This document shows positions 33,648 to 41,955 of a stretch of 64,000 nucleotides of DNA, piece by piece. Both the position numbers and the translations under genes were made by a program. This DNA is from Paludibacter sp963678465. GTDB lineage: Bacteria; Bacteroidota; Bacteroidia; Bacteroidales; Paludibacteraceae. Under the pieces are notes generated by a model. It was not told the origin of the DNA and did no database searches. It saw nothing but the letters and a program-made list of their open reading frames with translations. Position 1 is the stretch's first letter, and every line of letters begins with the position of its first letter. The stretch is taken from NCBI GenBank assembly GCA_963678465.1, contig OY782858.1, positions 62,001 to 126,000 on the forward strand, read 5' to 3'.

Positions 33648-34733
33648 ATGGCAGAAAAAACACTTTTAGAAAAATTAGAAGGCTTACAACATAAATTTGA
33701 AGAAATTTCGACTTTAATAACCGATCCGGGCGTTATTTCTGATCAGAAGCGTTTTGTAAAATTGAACAAGGAATACCACGACCTGGAAAGAATTCTGTCG
33801 GCCAAAAATGAGTATGAACTTGCGTTAGCTCATTTGGCCGAAGCAAAAGAATTGCTCGATTCGGAGTCGGATGCCGAAATGCGTGAAATGGCAAAGTCCG
33901 AAATCGACGAAATTGAACCAAAGATTCCGGAGATGGAGGAAAAAATAAAGCTATTGTTAATTCCTGTCGATTCTGAAGACAATAAAAATGCAATTGTCGA
34001 AATACGTGGAGGTACAGGCGGTGACGAAGCTGCAATTTTTGCAGGCGATTTGTTTAAAATGTATGTAAAGTATTGCGAAACAAAACGCTGGAAGCTTGAA
34101 ATTACGAATATAAGTGAAGGAACTTCTGGTGGTTACAAAGAGATAATTTTTACCGTTTCGGGCGAAAATGTGTATGGGACGCTTAAATACGAATCGGGAG
34201 TTCACCGTGTTCAACGTGTACCTCAAACCGAAACACAGGGTAGGGTTCATACCTCGGCAGCTACGGTTGCTGTGCTTCCCGAAGCAGAAGAGTTTGATAT
34301 CGAACTTAAAGAGTCGGATGTGCGGGTCGATACCTTTTGTTCGTCGGGTGCCGGTGGGCAGTCGGTGAATACAACTTATTCGGCCATTCGTCTTGTGCAT
34401 ATTCCTACCGGAATCACTGTTCAGTGCCAGGACGAAAAATCGCAACATAAAAACAAGGCTAAGGCAATGATTGAATTACGTTCGCGTATTTATGCCATCG
34501 AGCATCAAAAATACCTCGACGAGATAGGCTCGAGACGTAAGACTATGGTTTCTACCGGCGATCGCTCGGCAAAGATACGTACTTATAATTATCCTCAGGG
34601 ACGCATTACCGATCATCGTATAAATTTTACGATCTACAATCTTTCTGCTTTTATGAATGGTGATATTCAGAGTGTTATTGATAATTTGATCGTTGCGGAA
34701 AATGCTGAGAGATTGAAAGAAAGTGAACTTTAA
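33648..34733 (+). CDS. prfA: Peptide chain release factor 1
   Basis: RF1 recognises UAA and UAG and triggers peptide release. The 361-aa protein carries GGQ (236-238) in SSGAGGQSVNTT, the peptidyl-tRNA hydrolysis motif, and a PxT-type codon-recognition region (about 180-190, HRVQRVPQTETQGR precedes the GGQ). The N-terminal coiled domain is complete. RF1 rather than RF2 is indicated by the absence of the internal frameshift and by overall length. pyrF follows 75 bp downstream. Confidence 0.96.
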   Translation: MAEKTLLEKLEGLQHKFEEISTLITDPGVISDQKRFVKLNKEYHDLERILSAKNEYELALAHLAEAKELLDSESDAEMREMAKSEIDEIEPKIPEMEEKIKLLLIPVDSEDNKNAIVEIRGGTGGDEAAIFAGDLFKMYVKYCETKRWKLEITNISEGTSGGYKEIIFTVSGENVYGTLKYESGVHRVQRVPQTETQGRVHTSAATVAVLPEAEEFDIELKESDVRVDTFCSSGAGGQSVNTTYSAIRLVHIPTGITVQCQDEKSQHKNKAKAMIELRSRIYAIEHQKYLDEIGSRRKTMVSTGDRSAKIRTYNYPQGRITDHRINFTIYNLSAFMNGDIQSVIDNLIVAENAERLKESEL

Positions 34734-34808
34734 GAGACTTAAGGAATTGCATTTCTATACAATTGAATATTTAAACAATGACTCATATCGTAAATATAGA
34801 CAGCAAAA

Positions 34809-35645
34809 ATGACCAAACAAGAATTATTTGAAAATATTCAGCGAAAAAAATCTTTCCTCTGCGTGGGGTTGGATACCGATATAAATAAAATACCGGAATT
34901 TATGTTTGATGCATCAAACGATCCGGTGTTTGAGTTTAATAAGGCAATCATCGATGCAACTGCCGATCTTTGTGTGGCTTATAAGCCGAATCTTGCTTTT
35001 TACGAAAGTCTCGGGTTGGCCGGTTGGGATGTGTTGGATCGGACTGTGGATTACATCCGAACTCATTATCCCGATCAGTTTATAATAGCCGATGCGAAGC
35101 GCGGTGATATTGGCAATACTTCGGCTATGTATGCCCGTACTTTTCTGGGAAATATGAATTTCGATTCGGTGACGGTGGCTCCTTACATGGGCGAAGATTC
35201 GGTGACTCCTTTTCTTGGATACGATGGTAAATGGGTTACTTTATTGGCACTCACATCGAATAAAGGCGCTTACGATTTTCAGTTTGAAAAAAATACAGAA
35301 ACAGGTGAACGTCTTTTCGAGAAAGTCCTGAAAACATCGCTTGACTGGGGAACCGACGAAAATATGATGTATGTAGTAGGTGCCACCAAGGCTGAAATGC
35401 TCACGGATATCCGCGCTATTGTTCCCGCGCATTTTTTGCTTGTCCCGGGTGTTGGTGCGCAGGGTGGAAGTCTTGAAGAGGTAGCCAGATATGGATTAAA
35501 CGGCACTTGTGGGTTGCTCGTTAACTCGTCGCGTCAGATTATGTATGCTTCCTCTGAGTCTGATTTTGCTTTGGCTGCTCGTCGTGAGGCCGAAAAGGTG
35601 CAGACTGAAATGGAATTTATACTGAAACAAGCCGAATTGATATAA
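34809..35645 (+). CDS. pyrF: Orotidine 5'-phosphate decarboxylase (type 2)
   Basis: PyrF converts OMP to UMP, the last step of pyrimidine synthesis. The 278-aa protein has FLCVGLDTD at the N-terminus and ADAKRGDIGNTS (about 98-109), with the catalytic Lys/Asp set, then VTVAPYMG and LLVPGVGAQGG. The length and the AKRGDIG motif identify the longer type 2 family. It follows prfA on the same strand and ends at a terminator. Confidence 0.95.
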   Translation: MTKQELFENIQRKKSFLCVGLDTDINKIPEFMFDASNDPVFEFNKAIIDATADLCVAYKPNLAFYESLGLAGWDVLDRTVDYIRTHYPDQFIIADAKRGDIGNTSAMYARTFLGNMNFDSVTVAPYMGEDSVTPFLGYDGKWVTLLALTSNKGAYDFQFEKNTETGERLFEKVLKTSLDWGTDENMMYVVGATKAEMLTDIRAIVPAHFLLVPGVGAQGGSLEEVARYGLNGTCGLLVNSSRQIMYASSESDFALAARREAEKVQTEMEFILKQAELI

Positions 35646-35681
35646 AAATCATGGATTGATTACTAAAGCAAATGCTTTAAT

Positions 35682-35729
35682 ATAGAAAACGCCTTGGAAG
35701 TTCAACAAAACTTTTAGGGCGTTTTCTAT
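35682..35729. terminator. Bidirectional terminator between pyrF and nitroreductase
   Basis: ATAGAAAACGCC and GGCGTTTTCTAT form a 12-bp stem with a loop of about 24 bases. The T-rich arms can serve both convergent genes. Confidence 0.6.
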
Positions 35730-35773
35730 ATGTCGGTCAATTTCAATATTTTATTCAATTGAACCGGTTTTGG

Positions 35774-36400
35774 TTATAGTTTTACGTACAAATCTCCAGT
35801 GCTTTTACGAACTTTAGCTGCAGCGGCATATTTATCTTCTACAGTGTCGCGATAGCCAAGTACGAGTATGCTCACAGAGCCCAGATTTTGTTGGCTTAGA
35901 TCAAGTATTTTGTCTAAAGCTGCAGGATTAAATCCTTCCATTGGGGTAGCATCCACTTGTTCTTCTGCAGCAGCTATCAGTCCGGTACCTAAGGCTATAT
36001 AAGTTTGTTTGGCGTTCCACAAGAAATTCTGTTCTTCGCTTCCGGCAACTGCTCCATCAAAAGCAGCTCTGAAATCGGCCAATGCCTCTACCGGTATGTT
36101 TCTTGTTTTTGCGATGTTTTGTATGTATTCGTCTACAAGTTTGGCTGTGATTTTTTTGTACGCTGCGAAAACAAGTATATTCGACCCTTCAAGTATTTGA
36201 GGTTGCTGGCAAGCTTCGTTGTAAATTCTCTGACGAAGTGCTGCATCTTCTATTTCAAAAACTTTGAAACTTTGTAATCCGAAAGAGGTTGGTGTTAGGC
36301 GAATAGCTTCTTTTATTTTGTCTACTTTTTCCACCGGCACTTTGGCTTTGTTCATTCTTTTGGTGGCGTAACGCCAGTTGAGTTGTTCTATTAAGCTCAT
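35774..36400 (-). CDS. Nitroreductase-family NAD(P)H oxidoreductase, paralog A
   Basis: This 208-aa FMN-dependent enzyme of the NfsB-like nitroreductase family has an N-terminal LNWRYATKRMN (FMN phosphate-binding Arg), LTPTSFGLQSFKVFEI (about 35-50), and a C-terminal AAEEQVDATPMEGFNP...LGYRD. Members reduce nitroaromatics or quinones; the real substrate is unknown. A TetR gene lies 83 bp upstream on the same strand, and a clear paralog lies beyond it, so the three look like one regulated group. Confidence 0.9.
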   Translation of the reverse strand: MSLIEQLNWRYATKRMNKAKVPVEKVDKIKEAIRLTPTSFGLQSFKVFEIEDAALRQRIYNEACQQPQILEGSNILVFAAYKKITAKLVDEYIQNIAKTRNIPVEALADFRAAFDGAVAGSEEQNFLWNAKQTYIALGTGLIAAAEEQVDATPMEGFNPAALDKILDLSQQNLGSVSILVLGYRDTVEDKYAAAAKVRKSTGDLYVKL

Positions 36401-36483
36401 AATTTATTTGTTTTGTTTATTGAATTTGTTGTATAACGTCATAACTGAACAATCGTTCATTTATGTTTGTGTTTTTTTTTTGA

Positions 36484-37056
36484 TTAAATGCTAATTGCTC
36501 TCCATGAAGCTTCGAAGATGTTGACCAAATCTTTGGTGCTTAAGCTCGTTTTGTCGGCTTTCGATTTTTTGACAAGATAACTTAAGGGTGAAAATAATAG
36601 ACTGTAAATAATGTCATTTTCGATGGGTCGGAGTAATTTCTCGTTTTTGCTCCGTATAAATAATGACTCGAACACAGGGCAAAAATCCATTCTGTATGTT
36701 TTTTCCATATGTTCAAATAATGGTGAGTTGCTATAGTTTTCTAAAAAAACATATTCTTCTAAATTGTCAATAATATATTGATAATGATTTAAATATATGC
36801 TTCTGAAAGTGCCTTTTGCAACTGTCATTTCCATGCCTTCGGCAAAGTAAGAATGTCCCATTCGTTCCTTGACATGAATGAAGAGTTTCTTGATCATGTC
36901 TTCCTTGTTTTCGAAATAAAGATAGATGGTTGCCGGAGAAACGCCGGCTTCCGACGCTATTTTCGAAATAGCACTTCCCTCAAAGCCGTCACGGTTGATT
37001 ACCTTGATGGCTGCCTTGTAGATGCGTGGTATTTTATCTTCGTCTCTTACTCTCAT
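36484..37056 (-). CDS. TetR/AcrR-family transcriptional regulator
   Basis: The 190-aa protein has an N-terminal helix-turn-helix of TetR type: IYKAAIKVINRDGFEGSAIS, then KIASEAGVSPATIYLYFENK (about 10-48). The C-terminal half is a divergent helical ligand-binding domain. It sits between two paralogous nitroreductase genes on the same strand and probably represses them in response to a small, perhaps nitro- or quinone-type, ligand. A -7 box only 4 bp from the ATG suggests a leaderless mRNA. Confidence 0.9.
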   Translation of the reverse strand: MRVRDEDKIPRIYKAAIKVINRDGFEGSAISKIASEAGVSPATIYLYFENKEDMIKKLFIHVKERMGHSYFAEGMEMTVAKGTFRSIYLNHYQYIIDNLEEYVFLENYSNSPLFEHMEKTYRMDFCPVFESLFIRSKNEKLLRPIENDIIYSLLFSPLSYLVKKSKADKTSLSTKDLVNIFEASWRAISI

Positions 37057-37060
37057 GATA

Positions 37061-37068
37061 CAAAGATA
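37061..37068 (-). promoter_or_regulatory. -7 box immediately before the TetR start
   Basis: TATCTTTG on the minus strand ends 4 bp before the ATG, placing the expected transcription start at or within the start codon. Confidence 0.4.
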
Positions 37069-37110
37069 AGTGAATGATTATTTATTTAAACTATGTTTTT
37101 ACAAATATTT

Positions 37111-37148
37111 TCGATAGCAAATGTCTATATTGCTATAGACATTTGCTA
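37111..37148. promoter_or_regulatory. Perfect 17-bp inverted repeat upstream of tetR
   Basis: GATAGCAAATGTCTATA, a 4-base spacer TTGC, then TATAGACATTTGCTATC. It lies between the second nitroreductase (stop at 37239) and the TetR start. It has no T-tract, so an operator or transcript-stabilising hairpin is as likely as a terminator. Confidence 0.6.
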
Positions 37149-37238
37149 TCGGTGGATTAACTGATTGTTTGTGAGTAATATAAATTGTAATCGAGGCTTT
37201 CTTTGCAGGCTGTATGCCTTATAAAAGTAGGTGTGTTT

Positions 37239-37868
37239 TTATATTTCAACGAAAAGTTTTTCTTTGCTTTTTCGCACTTTCGGGAGTTTTGCATTGTAAT
37301 CTTTTTCCTCATCGCGGTTGCCGAGCGCCAATAAACAAACGGTACTCAGATTTTTATCTTCCAATTCAAGCAGGTTGTCGAGGGCGGTAGAATTAAAGCC
37401 TTCGATAGGTACCGAGTCCACATTTTCGGCAGCAGCGGCTACTAACCCAAAGCCGAGAGCAATATAAGCCTGTCGTGCTGCCCAGTTAAAATTGTCTGCA
37501 TCGCTGCGCATAAGTAAGTAATTCAGCATTTTTCGGAAACCATCTGATTTTTCTTTGGGCAAGGTTCGGGCGCTTTTAAATAATTCGAAATACTCGTCGA
37601 GCATTTCTGGGTTTATGGATGTGTTGGCTGCAAAAACAAGTAAATGTGAGCAGGTCGGAATTTGTGGTTGACCTGTAGCAGCAAAGTTAAATATCTTTTC
37701 TTTCATTTCCTGGCTTTTGATGACAAATACCGTGAAAGGTTGTAATCCTAAGGATGTGGGAGCCAAACGGATGGCTTCAAGAATATTTTCTGCTTTTTGT
37801 GCATCGATAGAAGTGCCATTCATCATTTTACTGGCATAGCGACGATTTAGTTTTTCTGTTAAATTCAT
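37239..37868 (-). CDS. Nitroreductase-family NAD(P)H oxidoreductase, paralog B
   Basis: The 209-aa protein is clearly homologous to the gene at 35774. It shares LNRRYASKMMN, LAPTSLGLQPFTVFVI, WAARQAYIALGFGLVAAAAE, NVDSVPIEGFNSTALD and LALGNRDEEKD. It is the same FMN-dependent fold. The two copies differ at roughly half their positions by eye, so the duplication is old. The shared TetR neighbour suggests common regulation and perhaps different substrates. Confidence 0.9.
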   Translation of the reverse strand: MNLTEKLNRRYASKMMNGTSIDAQKAENILEAIRLAPTSLGLQPFTVFVIKSQEMKEKIFNFAATGQPQIPTCSHLLVFAANTSINPEMLDEYFELFKSARTLPKEKSDGFRKMLNYLLMRSDADNFNWAARQAYIALGFGLVAAAAENVDSVPIEGFNSTALDNLLELEDKNLSTVCLLALGNRDEEKDYNAKLPKVRKSKEKLFVEI

Positions 37869-37989
37869 TTTGTAATAAAGAAATTTTGATTTATTACCCT
37901 ATCGAACGTTTGAAAAGCTGGATTGTTTGACTCAAATTATTTTTGGAGTTGCAATCGAAAACAGTTTAAGCGCTTATGCCGGTTTTCTA

Positions 37990-38020
37990 TTTGAAGATAG
38001 CCTGTTTTTTTGTACCTTTG
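37990..38020 (+). promoter_or_regulatory. Promoter of ffh
   Basis: TTTG (37990-37993), 19 bp, TACCTTTG (38013-38020). The start codon is 108 bp downstream, giving a leader of about 100 nt. Confidence 0.6.
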
Positions 38021-38127
38021 TGCTTTCGAAAAAAAATGAGCTTGCGCGTTGTCCGGGCTTCAGTAAAATTAAAAAAACTAACGAATACCTTTTTGCGGTC
38101 AGGGGTATTTAAAATACTTAAAAACAT

Positions 38128-39447
38128 ATGTTTGAATCTCTTAGTGAAAGGCTGGAACGGTCGTTTAAAATCCTGAAAGGGGAAGGCAAAATTACCGAAA
38201 TTAATGTGGCGGAAACGCTGAAAGATGTGCGTAAAGCTTTGCTTGATGCCGACGTTAACTATAAAATAGCCAAAACATTTACCGATACGGTAAAAGATAA
38301 AGCCATTGGGCAGGATGTGTTGACTTCGCTGAAACCGCAACAACTGTTGGTGAAAATTGTGCATGATGAACTGGCCATGTTAATGGGCGGGCAGAGTGTG
38401 GATGTCAACCTGAAAGGGAATCCTTCTGTTATTTTAATGTCGGGTTTGCAGGGATCGGGGAAAACTACTTTTTCAGGTAAACTGGCTAATTTATTAAAAA
38501 CTAAGCGAGCAAAAAATCCTTTGTTAGTGGCTTGTGACGTGTATCGTCCTGCTGCTATCGAACAATTAAAAGTACTTGGCGAGCAAATAGGCATACCTGT
38601 TTATTCTGATTTGGAAAGTAAAAATCCTGTTGCTATTGCCGAAGCAGCGATTAAACATGCAAAGCTGCATGGAAACGATGTTGTAATTGTCGATACTGCC
38701 GGACGTTTGGCGGTTGATGAGATGATGATGAACGAGATTGCGGCTATCAAGAAGGCCATTCAACCTCAGGAAATCCTTTTTGTGGTGGATGCCATGACTG
38801 GGCAGGATGCTGTAAATACAGCAAAAGAATTTAATGACAGACTTGATTTTGATGGTGTCATTTTAACGAAACTCGACGGTGATACACGAGGTGGTGCTGC
38901 ACTTTCTATCCGATCGGTGGTAACCAAGCCTATTAAATTTGTAGGTACAGGTGAAAAAATGGATGCGCTCGATGTATTCTATCCTGAACGTATGGCCGAC
39001 CGTATTCTCGGTATGGGTGATATTGTGTCGTTGGTGGAACGTGCTCAGGAGCAGTATGATGAGGATGAAGCCCGTCGTTTGCAAAAGAAAATAGCTAAAA
39101 ATCAGTTCGATTTCGATGATTTTCTTTCGCAGATAGCCCAGATCAAAAAAATGGGTAATATCAAGGATTTGGCGGCTATGATTCCCGGGATGGGCAAGGC
39201 GCTGAAAGATGTTGAAATAGATGACAATGCGTTTAAGGGTATCGAAGCCATTATTCACTCCATGACTCCGACTGAAAGAGCAAATCCTTCGTTGCTGAAT
39301 GGCAGTCGGAAAAACCGCATTGCCAAAGGAAGCGGTACTACCATTGTTGAAGTGAACAGGCTGCTAAAGCAGTTTGAGCAGACAAGTAAAATGATGCGCA
39401 TGGCCACCATGCAACAGGGCAAGCTGAAAATAGGAAAAAGAAGATAA
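38128..39447 (+). CDS. ffh: Signal recognition particle GTPase Ffh
   Basis: Ffh binds 4.5S RNA and signal sequences and targets nascent membrane proteins to the translocon. The 439-aa protein has an N domain, the G domain with GLQGSGKT (106-113), DTAGRL, TKLDGDTRGG and GTGEKMD, and a Met-rich M domain ending SKMMRMATMQQG. All motifs are intact. No SRP RNA gene is evident nearby. folD follows 109 bp downstream. Confidence 0.97.
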   Translation: MFESLSERLERSFKILKGEGKITEINVAETLKDVRKALLDADVNYKIAKTFTDTVKDKAIGQDVLTSLKPQQLLVKIVHDELAMLMGGQSVDVNLKGNPSVILMSGLQGSGKTTFSGKLANLLKTKRAKNPLLVACDVYRPAAIEQLKVLGEQIGIPVYSDLESKNPVAIAEAAIKHAKLHGNDVVIVDTAGRLAVDEMMMNEIAAIKKAIQPQEILFVVDAMTGQDAVNTAKEFNDRLDFDGVILTKLDGDTRGGAALSIRSVVTKPIKFVGTGEKMDALDVFYPERMADRILGMGDIVSLVERAQEQYDEDEARRLQKKIAKNQFDFDDFLSQIAQIKKMGNIKDLAAMIPGMGKALKDVEIDDNAFKGIEAIIHSMTPTERANPSLLNGSRKNRIAKGSGTTIVEVNRLLKQFEQTSKMMRMATMQQGKLKIGKRR

Positions 39448-39500
39448 AACCATTTACAATTTTTCTATTTACAAATTACAATTTCTGTAAAAACGAGCTT
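39448..39500. repeat. ATTTACAATTT-type short repeats after ffh
   Basis: CATTTACAATTTTTC, then ATTTACAAATTACAATTTC. The same word family recurs as a hairpin after folD at 40450-40505. Confidence 0.4.
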
Positions 39501-39556
39501 AATAGTACAACACGAACCAACGGTCATTGACCAAAGGGGGATAAACACGAAATAAA

Positions 39557-40438
39557 ATGTATAAACTCATTGATGGTAAGGCCATTTCGGAACAGGTAAA
39601 ACTGGAGATTGCTGAAGAGGTAAAGGCGATAGTTGCTTCGGGACGACGTGCTCCGCATTTGGCGGTGATTATTGTTGGTCACGATGGTGGCAGCGAAACT
39701 TATGTAGCTCACAAAGTGAAATCGTGTGAGCAGGTTGGTTTTAAATCGACTAAAATTACTTTTGAGGATGATGTTACCGAGGCAGAATTGTTGGCAAAGA
39801 TTGACGAACTGAACAAAGATACAGGCTTAGACGGTTTTATTGTTCAGTTACCTCTGCCAAAACATATTTCGGAACAAAAAGTAATTGAAGCCATCGATTA
39901 TCGCAAAGATGTGGATGGTTTTCATCCTGTAAATGTGGGTCGAATGTCGATTGGTTTACCCTGTTATGTTTCGGCTACTCCATCAGGAATTATCGAACTG
40001 CTAAAGCGTTACGAAATTCCTACTGCAGGAAAAAATTGTGTGGTCATCGGACGAAGTAATATTGTAGGAAAGCCAATCGCTTCGCTGATGATGCAAAAAG
40101 CTTATCCGGGCGATGCCACAGTAACTGTTTGTCATAGCCGTACTAAAAACTTGAAAGAAATGTGTTTGCAGGCCGATATTATTATCGCAGCGCTGGGAAT
40201 GCCGGAGTTTCTTACTGCTGATATGGTAAAAGAAGGTGCTGCGATTATCGATGTGGGTACCACCCGTGTGCCATCAACGAAAACAAAAAGTGGCTTCCGA
40301 CTGAGTGGTGATGTGAAGTTTGATGAGGTCGCACCTAAATGTTCGTACATCACGCCGGTTCCGGGTGGCGTAGGTCCTATGACGATTGTTTCGTTGCTGA
40401 AAAATACGCTGCTGGCAGCCAAAGGAGAAATCTATTAA
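39557..40438 (+). CDS. folD: Bifunctional methylene-THF dehydrogenase/cyclohydrolase
   Basis: FolD interconverts 5,10-methylene- and 10-formyl-tetrahydrofolate, supplying the formyl donor used by Fmt (encoded at 57968) and purine synthesis. The 293-aa protein has YVAHKVKSCEQVGF (with the catalytic Lys), DGFIVQLPLPKH, DVDGFHPVN, VVIGRSNIVGKP for NADP binding and TPVPGGVGPMT near the end. The length is typical. rsmE follows 84 bp downstream. Confidence 0.97.
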   Translation: MYKLIDGKAISEQVKLEIAEEVKAIVASGRRAPHLAVIIVGHDGGSETYVAHKVKSCEQVGFKSTKITFEDDVTEAELLAKIDELNKDTGLDGFIVQLPLPKHISEQKVIEAIDYRKDVDGFHPVNVGRMSIGLPCYVSATPSGIIELLKRYEIPTAGKNCVVIGRSNIVGKPIASLMMQKAYPGDATVTVCHSRTKNLKEMCLQADIIIAALGMPEFLTADMVKEGAAIIDVGTTRVPSTKTKSGFRLSGDVKFDEVAPKCSYITPVPGGVGPMTIVSLLKNTLLAAKGEIY

Positions 40439-40449
40439 TTGAAAATTAT

Positions 40450-40505
40450 ACTATTTACAATTTACAATTTCAGAATAAGTTCCGAAATTGTAAATTGTAA
40501 ATTTT
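40450..40505. repeat. Hairpin of ATTTACAATTT-type repeats between folD and rsmE
   Basis: ATTTACAATTTACAATTTC and GAAATTGTAAATTGTAAAT are inverted copies separated by about 12 bases. It has no G/C clamp, so it is a weak terminator at best; more likely a repeat or an RNA-stability hairpin. Confidence 0.55.
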
Positions 40506-40522
40506 AAAGAGTAAATATCTCA

Positions 40523-41224
40523 ATGACTTTATTCTACGTCCCAAATCTGGCTACTGAACATGTTCTTCCGGAAGAAGAATCGCTTCATGCTGTAAAGGTG
40601 TTGCGTTTACAGGCTGGCGATAAACTGGTTGTAGTGGATGGAGTAGGAGGATATTACATTGCAAAAATCACTTTGCCACATCCTAAACGTTGCGCTTTCG
40701 AGCTAATTGAATCGCAATTTGAATTTGGGAAACGCGATTATAAACTTCATGTTGCCATTGCCCCAACCAAGAATATGGATCGACTGGAGTGGTTTATTGA
40801 GAAGGCCACTGAGATAGGAATTGACGAAATAACCCCAATTATCTGTCGGTTTTCCGAACGTAAAATAGTGAAGGCCGAACGTTTGGAAAAAATCTTAGTG
40901 TCGGCAGCCAAACAATCGGTAAAAGCGTATTTTCCAAAACTGAATCCTCAGTGCACGTTCGACGAGTTGATAAAAAATCATCAGGCGACACATAAATTTA
41001 TTGCCCACTGTTACGACTCGGAAAAGATACAGCTGAAAAATGAGATCATTCCTGCATCGGACGTGTTGATGCTGATTGGTCCCGAAGGCGATTTCAGCAA
41101 AGATGAAGTGGATAAAGCAATTAAAAACGGCTATATTCCTGTTTCGTTAGGCGAAAGCCGGTTGAGAACTGAAACTGCCGGAGTAGTGGCGTGCCATACC
41201 GTTTCGTTAATGAACCAACGATGA
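40523..41224 (+). CDS. rsmE: 16S rRNA (uracil-1498-N3)-methyltransferase
   Basis: RsmE methylates U1498 of 16S rRNA in the 30S decoding centre. The 233-aa SPOUT-fold enzyme has the N-terminal HAVKVLRLQAGDKLVVVDG PUA-like part, EKATEIGIDEITPIICRFSE, LIGPEGDFSKDEVD in the knotted SAM site and LGESRLRTETA near the end. All are family markers. It is followed by a strong terminator. Confidence 0.95.
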   Translation: MTLFYVPNLATEHVLPEEESLHAVKVLRLQAGDKLVVVDGVGGYYIAKITLPHPKRCAFELIESQFEFGKRDYKLHVAIAPTKNMDRLEWFIEKATEIGIDEITPIICRFSERKIVKAERLEKILVSAAKQSVKAYFPKLNPQCTFDELIKNHQATHKFIAHCYDSEKIQLKNEIIPASDVLMLIGPEGDFSKDEVDKAIKNGYIPVSLGESRLRTETAGVVACHTVSLMNQR

Positions 41225-41257
41225 ATTGCATGCGTAAAACAGAACCAAAATACTATT

Positions 41258-41295
41258 AAAAAAGCCCCGTTCACATTCAGAACGGGGCTTTTTTT
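41258..41295. terminator. Strong bidirectional terminator between rsmE and lrp
   Basis: AAAAAAGCCCCGTT, a 9-base loop, then AACGGGGCTTTTTTT. It serves both convergent genes. Confidence 0.92.
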
Positions 41296-41315
41296 ATCGA
41301 TTCAAATTGATGTCG

Positions 41316-41822
41316 TTAATCCATTTCTTCTTCGATAAACTCGTTAGAAGCATCAATTTCGAAAACAGACAATTGACGACGGAACAATTCGTCCAACGAA
41401 ATTTGGAATGTTTCGGTATGAGCGATGCCTTTGATCGGAGTCATTTTGTCAAGTATTATCTGAAGTAAATGACGGTTGTCTTTGGCGTAAATTTTCACGA
41501 ACATCGAAAATTTTCCTGTTGCATAATGACATTCTACAATTTCAGGAATTTTCTTTAGTTCTTCTACTACAGAAGGAAATAGTTTAACATCGCTCAAAGT
41601 GATTCCAATGTATGCGCATGTCTGGAATCCAACTTTGTAAGTGTCGATTACAAACTCTGATCCTTTTATGATTCCGGTGTTTTTGAGTTTCTGAATTCTT
41701 TGATGAATAGCCGCTCCGGAAACATTACATTCCCGTGCAACTTCCAAAAAAGGAATACGCGCATCCTGAGAAATGAGTTGTAAGATTTTCTTGTCTAAAC
41801 GGTCGATTTGATGGTGTCCCAT
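41316..41822 (-). CDS. Lrp/AsnC-family transcriptional regulator
   Basis: The 168-aa regulator has an N-terminal winged helix-turn-helix (DRLDKKILQLISQDARIPFL, then VARECNVSGAAIHQRIQKLK) and a C-terminal RAM/AsnC ligand-binding domain (about 70-150) with YIGITLSDV and YATGKFSMFVKIYAKD. Such proteins sense amino acids and act as octamers or dimers. The target is not apparent from neighbours. It has its own promoter box at 41881-41888. Confidence 0.92.
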   Translation of the reverse strand: MGHHQIDRLDKKILQLISQDARIPFLEVARECNVSGAAIHQRIQKLKNTGIIKGSEFVIDTYKVGFQTCAYIGITLSDVKLFPSVVEELKKIPEIVECHYATGKFSMFVKIYAKDNRHLLQIILDKMTPIKGIAHTETFQISLDELFRRQLSVFEIDASNEFIEEEMD

Positions 41823-41880
41823 GGTATTTTGTTTTATTCTGATTTGAGTAGTTATGTGTCTATCCGTTGTGTTTGACTTG

Positions 41881-41888
41881 CAAATGTA
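41881..41888 (-). promoter_or_regulatory. -7 box of the Lrp-family gene
   Basis: TACATTTG (minus strand); a TTG is 22 bp upstream at 41911-41913. The leader is about 55 nt. Confidence 0.5.
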
Positions 41889-41955
41889 TTAATTATTTTT
41901 TTATTTTCTGCAATAAAATAAACAAATTGAAAGTTTATTTGAGAAAATATTCATT

